A stretch of 64,000 nt of DNA. Source: Nereocystis luetkeana. Lineage: Eukaryota > Sar > Phaeophyceae > Laminariales > Laminariaceae. Location of the stretch: assembly GCA_031213475.1 (NCBI GenBank), contig JARUPZ010000009.1:1652001-1716000 (forward strand), written 5' to 3'. Below are positions 32,239-42,794 of the stretch, piece by piece (the stretch's first letter is position 1; each line of letters starts with the position of its first letter). Made by a program: the position numbers and the translations under genes. The notes under the pieces are model-generated. The model searched no databases, was not told the origin of the DNA, and worked only from the letters and a program-made list of their open reading frames with translations.

Positions 32239-34112
32239 ACGTCTGCTTTTTTCCTTGGAAAACCAATGAAAAAAAAAGGCTCGCGCTTCGCGCTCGCGCG
32301 CCTCATTGTTCAATCCGAATGGTTACTATATTACGGAACAGAGTGGTATGAGTGGTATGCCAGTACATGAGCACGATAGCACGGCGGGAGCAGGGCGCCC
32401 CACCCCCCAACATCCACCAATAGGCTGTGGCTTGCCTGGTCTATACGGCGGTAGTGTATACGGGAAACCGCGTCTGCCGATATCTGTATATCGCAGAATG
32501 TCTCCCCTCGCCGCTAAGAGGAGCCCACGGCTCAAGGCTCCTGTTCCGAGCGACGATGGAAGCCAGAAGCCTACCCGTCCCCATGTACGGAAATACACAC
32601 TCCTTTTACGAAACATGCTATCATGACGTCATGAAATATGTAGAATCCAGGCGGTGGTGGATCAGTAGGTACAGCTTGCAAGAAATAATATTTATCAGGT
32701 AATTTTTTTCTGAAATCGGGGAGACGAAATATACCGCGGTAAGTGCCCGTCTTAACGAGAGACCTTTTTCATGATAATCGAATAGGAAAAAATGAAATTG
32801 ATTTCTTTCAATTATAATTTCATGAAAAATTTGCCTTTGGGTCCTATCGAGGAATAGAGTATTAAAAAAAATCGAATAACGCACAAGGGTTAACGAACAC
32901 CAGAGGGCAACCAACGAGGCGAGCGACGGCCCGCGTCCTCTCCGGGGCGCCGCGGTCAGCGGCCGATTGTTTATGCCGGCACCGCCGAAGAGGCTATCGC
33001 TCTTGGAACATCTTGGGTGGCTGGCGAGCCCCGAAGCCCCACGCAGGCAGCAGCGACGGGGATACAGCGATCGATTTTCTGAGCGAAGTCGTGACCTGGT
33101 CGGTGCTCGTGTGGTTTGCGAGGCAGGAGGGATGAAAAACTGGGTTTGTGACGGCCTTGTACAAATTTGAAGTGCCGCGAAGGGTCTACTGTGTGCTAGG
33201 GGGCGTCGGACCTCGCGCTGCGGCTGCTCCGGTGGCCCTCTCTCTCGGAAATGGTGGATCTCATTTGTGAAGCAGTCGACGACACGGCTCAAGTTTGCGT
33301 GGCTTGCTTCGGTTTCAGGAACATGCCACGTCGAGTTGGACGAACTCCCCGAATTGAAATAACACGAAGAGCAAAAGAAGCCCCAAAATACATCTCGTCG
33401 CATTCGTTTTTATTCGTTTTATTCGAATCAACTGTCAAAATGCCTGCTTGGTGATTCACTTCTGGATCAATCGAATGCTATTCAAATCGAAAGAAAAAAT
33501 ATTGGCAGACAATCTTAAAAAAGTTTCTCTTTAAAATGGGCCCTAGCAGAATGGTCGACGGGCGATGATAGGCAGAACATATACATGTCTGCACCACACA
33601 CAGAGGATTGGAAAGTAAAACGAATTACTTTTCGTCTTGAAGTTGATACTGCGGCTGCGGCGTGCTTTACTACCAAGCAAATGCAGATTGACAAGATATC
33701 TCTATACCGCGAAGTATAAGAGTACCGAAATAGACGACGGTCACAGACAAAACAGACAGAACATGTCTGTACCACAGAGGATCGCAAAATACGAGCGAAT
33801 TATAATGTCAACAACAAGCAGTTACAAAGTAAGCGACAGACGAACGAACATAGGTAGAAGATGTCAACACCACACAGAGGATCGCAAATATTTAACCAGT
33901 TGACTCACAGCTGACGTTTTTCATCATTTTATGAAAAACGTAAAAGCGAATTAGACTTTTCGTTTTGTTAGTAGTATTTAGTGATGCCCCAGACTCTTTC
34001 ACAGCCTACTATTACGAAAAGAGTGGGAATGACGAAAGTGACAGATCTACGGCGGCACAGTGGTCTGCAGCGGGGTTTCTTGTTTCTTGATATTTATTGC
34101 GCTTGTACGCAG
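32239..34112. other. non-coding stretch with a decayed coding-like block
   Basis: 32280-32305 is a palindrome-like GCTCGCGCTTCGCGCTCGCG. 32900-33260 reads like protein on the + strand (for example DFLSEVVTWSVLVWF, then FEVPRRVYCVLGGVG) but is interrupted by stops, so it may be a host pseudogene or an unrecognised fossil. 33570-33900 holds three loose repeats of CCACACAGAGGATCG. The 260-codon frame on the minus strand (32621-33403) has no supporting features. Confidence 0.3.
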
Positions 34113-34286
34113 GACGGGTACAAAGTAATCGACACTTCTCGTGGTTGTACTATAACAGACACATTCAAGACTTCGAATAGCCGGCAGAAAATCACGCCAG
34201 AAACTCGAACAAGGAAATGCGGTTTTCAAAATGCTGAAAGTACGAGTTCCTCGCTCGCGTCTTCGGTGTGTGCCTCAGCGCTTGGA
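34113..34286 (+). CDS. candidate exon, unknown protein
   Basis: 58 codons in phase 0. Acceptor TTGATATTTATTGCGCTTGTACGCAG, donor GTACGT. Reads DGYKVIDTSRGCTITDTFKT, SNSRQKITPETRTRKCGFQN, then Ser-rich. If the donor is not used it stops five codons later, at TGA 34302-34304. It stands alone: no partner exon was found within several kb, so it could be chance. Confidence 0.3.
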
Positions 34287-34849
34287 GTACGTACAGAAAA
34301 CTGAACAGTAGCAGCACAGCAGGGCTTGCTTTCGAGCCACACTAATATTCAGTGCTCGGATTTATATATATACAACGTTCCCCTCCGGGAGGTGCCTAGG
34401 GGAGTGGCGCAAGAGCGAAATAATACTCGTATGAAGTACTGTTCAGAAGTAGTAGCTGTATCCTCCCATCATTAACGTGAAGAACACCAACAATACCATA
34501 TAAATAGGGTACCGGTAAGCGGATACAAATGACACGGGCCATCAGTTCAATGTATGTGGCGTAAACGTTAGTACAAAAAAGTTGCGTGAGGTCGAGGTTG
34601 CGCCATACTACTTTGTGACCGGCTGAGTAAGATACAGCGAATACAATATATAACCCCCCAAAACAAATGTTTCTTGGTGCTCAGAGTACCATGAAGGTTA
34701 GGTTTCACAGACAAATGCTCGAGAACAAATCGCAGTCCGAGTACAGAGAGTATTGGAGTACTGGTGGCCAGAATATTGCGAGTACTGAGAAGGCCCAAAT
34801 ACTGAGAGTAATGAGAGTATGAGCACAGTACCGAACCCCGAGAGCACAG

Positions 34850-34857
34850 GCAAGTAT
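34850..34857. repeat. 8-bp target-site duplication, left
   Basis: GCAAGTAT directly before the TAGGGCTGTGAG end of the hAT-like element; identical copy at 36392-36399. Confidence 0.85.
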
Positions 34858-35265
34858 TAGGGCTGTGAGTTGGTTGGAGTTCCCGCCTAGTTATTAGTTC
34901 GCTGGCGAAGCCAGCCAACTAACTGACTTTAGTTGACTAGTCGGTGGGCGCTAGCCAGCCAACTAGTCGACTAAAGTCAGGCGAACGGAGCAAGCCAAAA
35001 AAGCCCCCCCGGCCGAGGGGGCCCCGCTGGAAGTGCCCGCGGAGGGCCCGCCGGAGGTGCTCCCGGAGGATCCTGCTGAAGGCGCCGCCGGAGGCCGAAA
35101 ATACGCTATTTGTCTTCATTTTACACTAAAAAAATATGAATAATCGGCCAGGTTGATCGCTGGTTTTGATCGCGCAACCCGTCATTTTTCGAGTTCGTCT
35201 TAGTTTATCAGACTTTATAGGGATGCAGCAGAAACATGGACATGCCATTCCCGTTTGGAGGTCTC

Positions 35266-35553
35266 TGTTATGAGGCTTAGATTGGGCAGGCGATTGGTTA
35301 ACCTTTTACCTTTAACCCTACGGACTAAAATCCTTCACACATGGCGTCGTCGGCAGGACATGGGTCGTTGGTCGTGAGTTCGAATCTCACGTCCACCATG
35401 AAATCGCTTTTTGCTTCTGGATCCCCAATTGGAACCGCGTGTGGTGGCGCGTCGACCCGGAAAATCCGGTCCGTTCCGGGGGGGAGAGTGTTATGAGGCT
35501 TAGATTGGGCAGGCGCTTGTTACCTTTAGCCCAACGGGCTAAGACCCTTCACA
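35266..35553 (+). mobile_element. TRIM-like miniature LTR element, 288 bp
   Basis: Two direct terminal repeats (35266-35339, 74 bp; 35489-35553, 65 bp) share TGTTATGAGGCTTAGATTGG and end ...CTTCACA, so they have TG...CA ends. A primer-binding-site-like TGGCGTCGTCGGCAGG starts two bases after the left repeat, and a purine tract GGGGGGGAGAG directly precedes the right repeat. It is flanked by TCTC on both sides (35262-35265 and 35554-35557). The neighbouring tandem units of the host hAT element show the empty site. No coding capacity, so it is a terminal-repeat retrotransposon in miniature. The terminal repeats differ at several places, which suggests an old insertion. Inside lies a T-arm-like GAGTTCGAATCTC followed by ACGTCCACCA, resembling the 3' half of a tRNA. 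Confidence 0.8.
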
Positions 35554-35573
35554 TCTCTTACTGCAGTAAGAGA
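35554..35573. repeat. 20-bp perfect palindrome
   Basis: TCTCTTACTGCAGTAAGAGA immediately follows the miniature LTR element and includes its right target duplication. The paralogous tandem unit at about 35791 has only the left half (CCTCTTACTGCAG). Confidence 0.7.
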
Positions 35574-36391
35574 TGATATCATATTTTGTCGTGACGGCAC
35601 TGAAGGCGCAGCCGGAAGCCAAAAATACGCTATTTGTCCTCATTTTACACCCACAAAGTATGAATAGCCGGCCAGGTTTATCTCTGGTTTTGATCGCGAA
35701 ACAGGTAATTTTTCGACTTCGTCTTAGTTTATCAGACTTCTAGGGATGCACCAGAAACATGGACATGCCGTTCCCGTTTGGAGGCCTCTTACTGCAGATG
35801 GTGTTACATTTTGTCGTGACGGCAAAAATACCCTATTTGGTTTCATTTTACACTCAAAGAGTATGAATAATCGCTAAGTTTTTTCTGTAGCTTTGATCCC
35901 GCGAACAGGTGATTTTTCAAGAACGTGTTAGTTCATCAGACTTTATAGGGATGCACCAAAACCATGGACATACCGTTCCCGTTTGGAGGTCTCTCACTGG
36001 TGTTCCATTTTGTCGTGACGGCAAATACGTAATCACTCGTGCGGCATGCAGTAGCACTCCACCTGTAAAATAACACAAGAAAGTAAAAGAAAAAAGGCCA
36101 GGCTCAGTGCTACCGGCACCTTCGGCCCTGCCACCATCGGCACCGGCACAGTCGATGGCGATGGATTGATGCGCCATGAGTTACAGAAGACCTCTCTGGG
36201 TGCTCGCAGCGTGGTAGTACTTGTAGGAGTCGCCGGGAAATACGTACCCCGTCCCAAACAAACCTTCCTACAAGCAAGGAAACCGAAATGTGAAAAATAG
36301 CTGGATATTGTTGGCACCGCCGCAACTACCTATAATACCTAGCCAACTAATAACTAGCTGGCAGCTATTAGTCAGCCTACTCACAGCCCTA

Positions 36392-36399
36392 GCAAGTAT
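36392..36399. repeat. 8-bp target-site duplication, right
   Basis: GCAAGTAT, identical to 34850-34857. Confidence 0.85.
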
Positions 36400-36960
36400 G
36401 TACCCGCAGTATTAAAACACTATTCCTCGCTGGGCATAATATTTCAAAATACTGCCAGTGCTCTAAGTACTCGAGATGTCCCCAGCGAAAATAATTTGCT
36501 CCAACTCCCACTCGTGGGACTATCTGGGAGTGTTCTATGCCGAACAATGGGCTTGGGGATTTGTCGACACGGTGCACAGACAGTCGAAGTATACTTCATA
36601 CTCGAAGTGTACTGGGCTTATTGAGGGTATTTCGGTAAACTGCGAGTACTCGCAGAAGCAGTAATACGAACGCTATCAACGGACGAAATACTGCTAGACT
36701 AGTACTCGCAGTACCCGTGGTACAGAACCCCGAGATACTTGAAGCACAACAGGGAGTATCCACGACAGCAGCAGTAGCGAAAACCCCGTACTAGTGCGAG
36801 CCCGAAGGTGTATACGCAGTAGTATCTGAAGTTCTGTAGTAGTACAGAACCTCAAATAACTGCGAGTATTCGCAGCATCTGGAGAACAAACCCCCCGAAA
36901 TACTGCGAGTGTAGGAAGTACCTACAGCAGCATTTTCTCGAACATACTTTGCTTTACTCC
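36400..36960. repeat. irregular array of GAGTACTCGCAG-like words
   Basis: Recurrent CTGCGAGTACTCGCAG, AAATACTGCGAGTGTAGG and AGTACAGAACC words. Similar words occur just left of the hAT-like insertion (34730-34850), so the transposon landed inside this array. Confidence 0.45.
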
Positions 36961-37131
36961 CAAGTATTGGGAGTGGCTGTGGAATGTTGAGGCATGAACG
37001 CACGCCACACGTAAACGCGCCCAAACTCTTGCCTTGGGTAAAAACACGCAACTTGTATTATATCATACGTTCAGAAAAGCAAGGTGGATGCAGTGGTACA
37101 AAAAAAAGTCAAAAGTGAAAAAACCCCCGTA

Positions 37132-37195
37132 GATGGTGCGAGTCGAACCTCCGAAACGATTATTTATTAAAGAGCAGGATGCCATCTACGCTAGA
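37132..37195 (-). other. weak tRNA-like sequence
   Basis: On the minus strand GTAGATG and CATCTAC, 7 bp perfectly complementary like an acceptor stem, enclose a segment with GGAGGTTCGACTC, a B-box-like T-arm. The T-stem does not pair and the D-arm is too short, so this is not a functional tRNA. Confidence 0.25.
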
Positions 37196-37199
37196 GCAG

Positions 37200-38758
37200 T
37201 GCTCGTACAACTGGCACGTCGTGTTTTTTACGCAATCTAAAACACATGGCAGGATCTCATACAGCAGTAGAGTAGCTTGTACACGTACGACTGCATATAC
37301 AGCAGTACAGCTGTAAAAGGCCATGTGGTATGATACCTGTACGACAGCAGAAGATACGCGTACTGCGACAAAGGAACGTACGCGTATCATACTGATTCCC
37401 TTTCAGCTGGCTCTAGGATCTGTCGGTCAGCAGTGTAGGACGCACATCAGTCAGTAACTACAGTACTTAACTACTGTAGTTAGAACGCTGCTGTACACGC
37501 GATGCTTGTACGGATGATTTGTTTTTGTTGTACTCGAGTCGACGAACATATCGGAGATGATCGGTACCGAGCAAAAAATGCCGGTCACACATTGCGGAAG
37601 GTACGCGAGCATAGGCCAATGCCGCTGACAACAACAACGAACACTAGTACTGAGCTTACAGCGCGGATCTTCCACATGCGCAGAGTACCCTGCCTGCTGC
37701 TGCTGTTGGCGCACTGTGCTGAGCACAGCTGGAGCATTAGCAATGTTGGATCACACACAGCAATATGCAAAATAAGTAGCAGGAAGAAAAGGTGATAATG
37801 GTGTGGTCGTGGCGTGGTCAAATGGCCGGTCGAAATCTCCGATAAATCAACTTTGAAAGCCGTAGTGCGATCATCGATACGCGCAAGGTGTGCCCACTGC
37901 TGCTGCCTTTGGGCAGCAGGGTTGTGGTACTGTAGGGAGCTGGAGGTAAGCACGCTCTGTGCACTGTTACTATTGTTGTCTGGGCGGTGGTCCGTGCTCC
38001 GTGCAACAACACAAAAATATGTACAGGGATATACGTCAGCCTGGGTACATACGTATGAAAAAAAATCTGGCAGACGGTGAAATACTCCGACGAACACAAC
38101 CAGCCACAGCAACACTGCGCGAATGGGTGTGTCGCACACGCAAGGCGTGTGGGCGGCAGCGTTGGAACGATGGGATCTGTGCATGTCGTCTGTTGTGTAC
38201 CTGGTATATGTCTGAGCTGTGTGCTCACGGCTCATGAGAGGCTAGAGGAGAAAACAGACAATATTTACCGATACGTACGTACAAAATGAAGCTTCTCGTA
38301 CTGAAACCAGGGAACTCGTCCTACCCACTCCCGCCGGAAAAAAACTTTGAACGCCCGCCACGCGCTCCAGAGCGCGCGGATCGCGCCGAGGCCTCGACCA
38401 ATGTGTCCGGCCGGGCTTCATCTGTCCGAGTACTTATTGTGATTTGGCGAAAAGTGCTCGTACGAAGAGAAAAGTTGGTAAAATTACGAAAATTGACAAA
38501 CATAAGTATACATATATTCTATGTAAGCGTTCGTGCGGAGGCAATATGAAGTTGTGCACCGCAGCACGTAGCTCATGGGGCCATGTGCCATGACGGAGGA
38601 AACAATAACAATAGTCATAACGGGAAAAAAAGGATACCAGGTACCTGGTATCAGGTATCACATTCTTCAGGCTGCAGGCTGAATAAGAGAGCAGTCACGC
38701 GACGAGCGGAATTTGATCGACTTGAGAGTCCGATTTTGCGCAAGTCATCAGATTTTGG
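37200..38758. other. non-coding stretch, no gene recognised
   Basis: Contains GTACG-rich sequence, a small hairpin around AACTACAGTACTTAACTACT-GTAGTT (37456-37481) and a possible donor GTAAGC at 37948. A 216-codon minus frame (37585-38235) with hydrophobic stretches is present, but nothing else supports it. Confidence 0.3.
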
Positions 38759-39690
38759 CACAAAATCCGACGACTTGGGTCATCAGATCAAATCGAAAAA
38801 TTGCATGGTCTCTAAATTCAAGATATTATCCACGACAGCAAGCAGCAGCAGCAGAACGATCGATGAATTAGATGGCGACACAGCTGTATAGCGACATTGA
38901 TTCGCGCTGGACGCGCGGTCGGCGGGCGACGCGTCTCTCGGTGGCCAGATTACAGTCGGCTGGCGCGGACTCGGGCCTAGATACCCAGAGAAGCGCGCTC
39001 GGCGCGCATTTATCCGTGGACACGTATTTATAGACTACAGCAGCAGCAACAGCAGCAGTCAGTTGTGAAATACCTGGTACAATTTCTGAGCTTCAGATTT
39101 TTGCCCGATCGCATTTTCAGCTGTGAGCTTCGCAAATCGAACCAGCAGTCTTCTTATCTATGCGGAAACTAAGGATTTACTGTGCGCGCACAGATGCGAG
39201 TAAACGTCGAGACTAACTGGCGTTGTTGTGGTCGGGTGCCGCGAAGAGGCGCGCTGGGTGCGCTGCACTGCGCGTAGGACCCAAGCGTCCGAGCCAACTC
39301 AGGCTGCCTTTCTTTGGTCTGGCAGCGGAGAGGCGTGCCGAGTCAATTTGTCCTGATTTTTTGTACTTCACAATGTGACTGACTGCTGCTGCTACTGTGC
39401 CGCTGCTGCTGTTGTTCACGAATACGTATCCACCAAGAGATGCGCGCCGAGCGCGTTTCCACCGAGAGGTGCGTGCCGAGTGCGCTTCTCTTGGTCTCTA
39501 GGCCCAAACCCGCGCCAGCCGACTCCGCTGACCGTTCGTCGGGCGCGCAGCAACGACGCTATAAAGTTGTGTCACCACCCAACTCATCGATCGTTCTGCT
39601 GCTGTTTGTTGCCGTGGAGAACATCTTGAATTCAGAGAGCTTGACATTTTCGATACGAAAAGCTGGTCACCCAAGTCGTCGGATTTTGTG
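38759..39690. mobile_element. long-arm foldback element, ~0.93 kb
   Basis: The left arm (38759-39073) and right arm (39362-39690) are diverged inverted copies. Both begin CACAAAATCCGACGACTTGGG going inward and share GAATTCAAGAT, AGCAGCAGAACGATCGATGA and the CAGCAGCAG...CAGTCAGT block near the inner ends. The centre (39074-39361) is unique and GC-rich. No transposase and no clear target duplication (flanks TGG and TCT), so the superfamily is unassigned. The CACAA start would fit a CACTA-like end. Confidence 0.65.
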
Positions 39691-39879
39691 TCTAGGATAA
39701 GGCATGGACAGTGTGGGTGTCCTGGATGTTCACAGGTGGAAATAGTAGTCTGCTCCCTGGTGCCATCGGTCTCCCTTTGCACCTTCATCTCCTCATATAT
39801 CACCTGACCACCTTGCACCTTCACCTCACTCATCACTTCATCACCTTGCACCTTCAACGTATGCTCTTCTTGTCTACTT

Positions 39880-40275
39880 GATGTGATATCGTATGTTGGT
39901 ATATGGTACCTGGTATGATGGTACTACGGTTTGATATACTATATGGAAACAAACGCGGTATGGGATTTGGGATATGTTGGTGGTATGGTATATAGAAAAA
40001 ATACCGTCTGTGGTACGGTATTGTTGGCGGTATGGTACGAGAAAAACATAGTATGTGGTATGGTACGTTGGCGGTATGGTATGATGGTACGGTGTCGTGG
40101 ATATATCATACCAGGTATGGCTTAACACCGCATGTGGTATGGTATTGTTGGCGGTATGGTACGAGAAAACACACAGTATGTGGTATGGTACGTTGGCGGT
40201 GTGGTACGATGGTACGGTGTCGTGGGTATATCATATGGCTAAATTTGCATGGTGGTATGGTATGTTTCAGTATAT
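39880..40275. repeat. GGTATGGT tandem repeat, ~120-bp unit
   Basis: Two units of about 120 bp (from about 40015 and 40138) share GGTATTGTTGGCGGTATGGT, ACGAGAAAA, GTACGTTGGCGGT and GGTGTCGTGG, preceded by looser TGGTATG words. Confidence 0.8.
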
Positions 40276-40373
40276 AAGGTCCGTAAGGGTCGAATGCTTC
40301 GTACGACTATCATATGTAACGACCTTATATATCGACCATTGGGAAGTGTTCAAAAATATAAGCCCTGCGGATG

Positions 40374-40374
<1 letters not shown>

Positions 40375-40419
<45 letters not shown>

Positions 40420-40425
40420 TTTGCA
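40375..40425. repeat. (CAGA)n microsatellite
   Basis: About twelve CAGA units with one CAAA variant. Confidence 0.95.
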
Positions 40426-40631
40426 ATTACCGCTGCTGAGACTCAGTTTACAAACTGAGAAATTTGCATAAGAGAAGGCCCGATTTTGAGCTCTCCGTGA
40501 TTGAAGTTGCTATGAGTATGTAGAAAATGGCAGATCGAGGGAAAACAAAGATCAATATCAGACTTTCCATAACGTTCGGCGATGTATACGCACAGGAGTT
40601 TATTCGGAGTCTTGTTTGGTCCCCGAAGTGC

Positions 40632-41010
40632 GAGAGCGCGAGTTGGCAAGCATCGATACAAATCGACGAGCAGTGGGAGTGGTGAGCCCTGTTTTTTGTT
40701 TTCTTCATCCCGTTCATTATCTTCGCCCTTATTTTCTCTCCGTTTTAGTAGTAACTCAGATTCGGGGTCTCATCGTAGGCTCTTATCCCCACTGCAGCAA
40801 TATGGTTTGTGCCTTGCATTGCTATCGCGAGAAGACTGCATCCCTTTCTTCCGTCGTCGACTAGTGTCGAATTCTCAGCGCGATAAAACTGAAGGCACGC
40901 ACGACACCGACGGGGGAGAAGCGACGACACCTGTGATCACGGCTTTGTCCAGAAGGCCGTTGAGGGTATAAAGCCTCGTACAGGTTGAGGTGGAACGTAA
41001 ATGTGACGAT
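40632..41010 (+). repeat. family F repeat split by a family E insertion
   Basis: Left part ends AGTGGGAGTGGTGAGCCCT at 40690. The right part resumes CAGCGCGATAAAACTGAAGG at 40876 and continues through GACACCTGTGATCACGGCTT. Comparison with 21800-22005 shows the two parts are contiguous in the uninterrupted copy. Confidence 0.6.
40691..40875 (-). repeat. family E SINE-like repeat, nested and reverse
   Basis: The T-rich end GTTTTTTGTTTTCTTCATCC is the A-tail of a minus-strand copy; CTATCGCGAGAAGACTGCAT and GTCGACTAGTGTCGAATTCT are body and head. Its exact fit into family F supports both repeat definitions. Confidence 0.6.
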
Positions 41011-41299
41011 AAGAAAAACAAATAAAAAAGCTGTGATCCATTCTCTTGTTTTTTTTGCGACTTTCGAATATGTCATGTTACTTATCTACGCGTATAAAGC
41101 ATAAATAAATAACGCATCAGCTGTGATATCGAGTAGTTCGTTTCAATGTACCTTCGCAAGCTGCGTACGTATGATACTTCGATCGCGCGCTTACCACGGG
41201 TTTGAGGCGCGACCTCATGAAGTACATACATTCCTTATGGTGGGAAAACAAATCCGACAGCTGAAGGCATAACCCCACTTTCGCAACGTTCGGCCCCTT

Positions 41300-41659
41300 A
41301 TGTCGTCGATCGCGCGTTGGTTGTATGCATCTAATTCTAAACAGTGCAGTGCCCTAGAAGACAGCGTGAAAAAATGGCGCGCTTATGACGTGAGCGTGCC
41401 GGTAAAAAGGAAGATTTTAAATAAAGCGGACCAATTGTACGTCCGTAAGCGTCATGAGGGAACTTGGAAGGACGTGCGGGAGGCCTTCATATTGTCCATG
41501 TCGGAGGCTACCGGCGCCGACCTGTGGATCGACGGTGGCTGTATAAGGGGGGTCGCCGCCGACCGCGAAGCTGTCCAGGCCAAGCTTGAAGAGCAGGTGA
41601 AGCAGAAGAAGGGTTGTGGCGTTGCTATTTTATACAATTGCAACAGAATATGCCAGCAG
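41300..41659 (+). CDS. candidate first exon of a compact five-exon gene
   Basis: Begins at an ATG that follows an in-frame TAA 30 bases upstream, and runs 120 codons to the donor GTAGTT (CCAGCAG before it). Reads MSSIARWLYASNSKQCSALE, then a Lys-rich part (KKWRAYDVSVPVKRKILNKA), GTWKDVREAFILSMSEATGA and DLWIDGGCIRGVAADREAVQ before a Lys-rich coiled-coil-like end. If unspliced it stops six codons later at TGA 41678-41680, so it could also be a 126-residue single-exon gene. Soluble, basic protein; no family recognised. Confidence 0.5.
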
Positions 41660-41769
41660 GTAGTTCTCGACCGATTCTGAACGATTGAAAGGTTGAGTGG
41701 TACTCGGCTTCGCAAGCTACGTGACCCGTCGGCGTGTTCTGTTTATAGCACTGCTGTGTTCTAGTGCAG

Positions 41770-41944
41770 CGAGAAAAGGAGGAGCCCGATTTTGTAGGAC
41801 GTGGCCTACCCTCGAGTCTAGAGGAGCGAGCTACCAACGCGTGCCGCGTGCCTTTGCCGTTTCTATCAGAATCGAGGGCTTATTGTCGTTGTTCGTCAGG
41901 CCGCAGAGCTAATTTATCGTTCGTGTATATAGCAAATATCCGAG
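41770..41944 (+). CDS. candidate second exon
   Basis: Joined in phase after a 110-bp intron. Acceptor TATAGCACTGCTGTGTTCTAGTGCAG. Reads REKEEPDFVGRGLPSSLEER then ATNACRVPLPFLSESRAYCR and on to YIANIR. Two donors are possible: GTGGTT at 41945, which fits the next exon, or the stronger GTAAGT at 41973, which would leave phase 2. Confidence 0.4.
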
Positions 41945-42340
41945 GTGGTTCGTGGTTTTTGTTGGCATGCGTGTAAGTATGTGGCAGATCTATGGGACAT
42001 AGTTTGGAATCAGTCTTCCTGTCGCGAACCCTTGATTACGCCTCCATCGCCGTGTAAAACCCACGGAAAAGCCCCTATCGTACTTCTGACATGATCAGAT
42101 CAGGCACGTGGTATGATAGGAGTAGCTCTTTTTGGCCGAACTATTTCTGACTGACAAAGCTCTTTAACCGAGCAATTATTACCGGTAAAAACAGTAATCA
42201 GGACAAAAAATGCTCAGTAGAACGAATGGAATATGTAGTTTTTTTTTGTGTCCATGATGGAATTCTGAAAACTATGGTCCTCCGCAGCAGCCGGCATCAC
42301 CGTCATAATCTTTTTTGTGTGGCACAACACTTTTTGTCAG

Positions 42341-42426
42341 CACCTACCGTAACTCACGGGACTGATTTGTTCTTCGGGTTAAGCCTGCATAGCTTTACCG
42401 CAAAAGGCAGTTTTAACTTACGAACA
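42341..42426 (+). CDS. candidate third exon
   Basis: Acceptor TTTTGTGTGGCACAACACTTTTTGTCAG. After two bases that complete a codon it reads PTVTHGTDLFFGLSLHSFTA-KGSFNLRT to the donor GTATGG. Phases match on both sides but the stretch is short, so the call is weak. Confidence 0.3.
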
Positions 42427-42723
42427 GTATGGAACAGCTCCTCAAGCGAGGAACCCCGGAAAAATTGGGTAAACATGAGGACCGCTTTAGTGTTCATATC
42501 GATGTCTAAACGGCTCGTACATTCCGGCCGAGAGTAGTATGCCCCCTATTGTACGTAGCACCCTGAAAATGTTTTGGCCGCAACGTTTCTGACTGACGGA
42601 GGGGGAGATCCTCAACCGAGAAAAATAACTACCCAATGTTGTTGAAAACCTCATTCGTGTTTTTTTTACGACAGTACCGTGAAAAGCGTTGAGTTTGTAC
42701 TGGGGGCGCGATGTAGTCTTCAG

Positions 42724-42786
42724 CGCTCGATCTTTTCAGAACGAGAAGGAAGGTTGCCAATGATGCCGCAGAAGAACACCATTAAG
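42724..42786 (+). CDS. candidate fourth exon, paralogue of the 17.6-kb exon
   Basis: 21 codons, phase 0, after GGGCGCGATGTAGTCTTCAG and before GTGTGT: RSIFSEREGRLPMMPQKNTI-K. Shares the RS-x-x-x-EREG-LP start with the exon at 17616. A family A repeat lies immediately after the donor (42795-42888). Confidence 0.4.
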
Positions 42787-42794
42787 GTGTGTTA

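Larger units (their letters stand above)
34858..36391. mobile_element. non-autonomous hAT-like transposon (family G), 1534 bp
   Basis: Begins TAGGGCTGTGAG and ends CTCACAGCCCTA, a perfect 12-bp inverted pair that extends imperfectly through GTTATTAGTT/AACTAATAAC words. It is flanked by the identical 8-bp duplication GCAAGTAT. An 8-bp duplication with TAGGG-type ends is the classic signature of the hAT superfamily. The inside carries no transposase. It holds about three diverged tandem units of about 210-235 bp (from 35087, 35611 and 35821), each with AATACGCTATTTGT, TCATTTTACAC, CATGGACATGCC and ATTTTGTCGTGACGGCA, and a separate 288-bp LTR-type element inserted in the first unit. Decayed relatives lie at about 324, 20889 and 51936. 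Confidence 0.85.

Noticed and set aside
32621-33403. 260-codon minus-strand frame
   Set aside because: No splice context, no motif, and composition changes abruptly along it. The + strand shows a decayed coding-like block in the same place.
37585-38235. 216-codon minus-strand frame with hydrophobic stretches
   Set aside because: Starts in repeat-like sequence and has no recognisable domain; open by chance is plausible given the many frames of this size.
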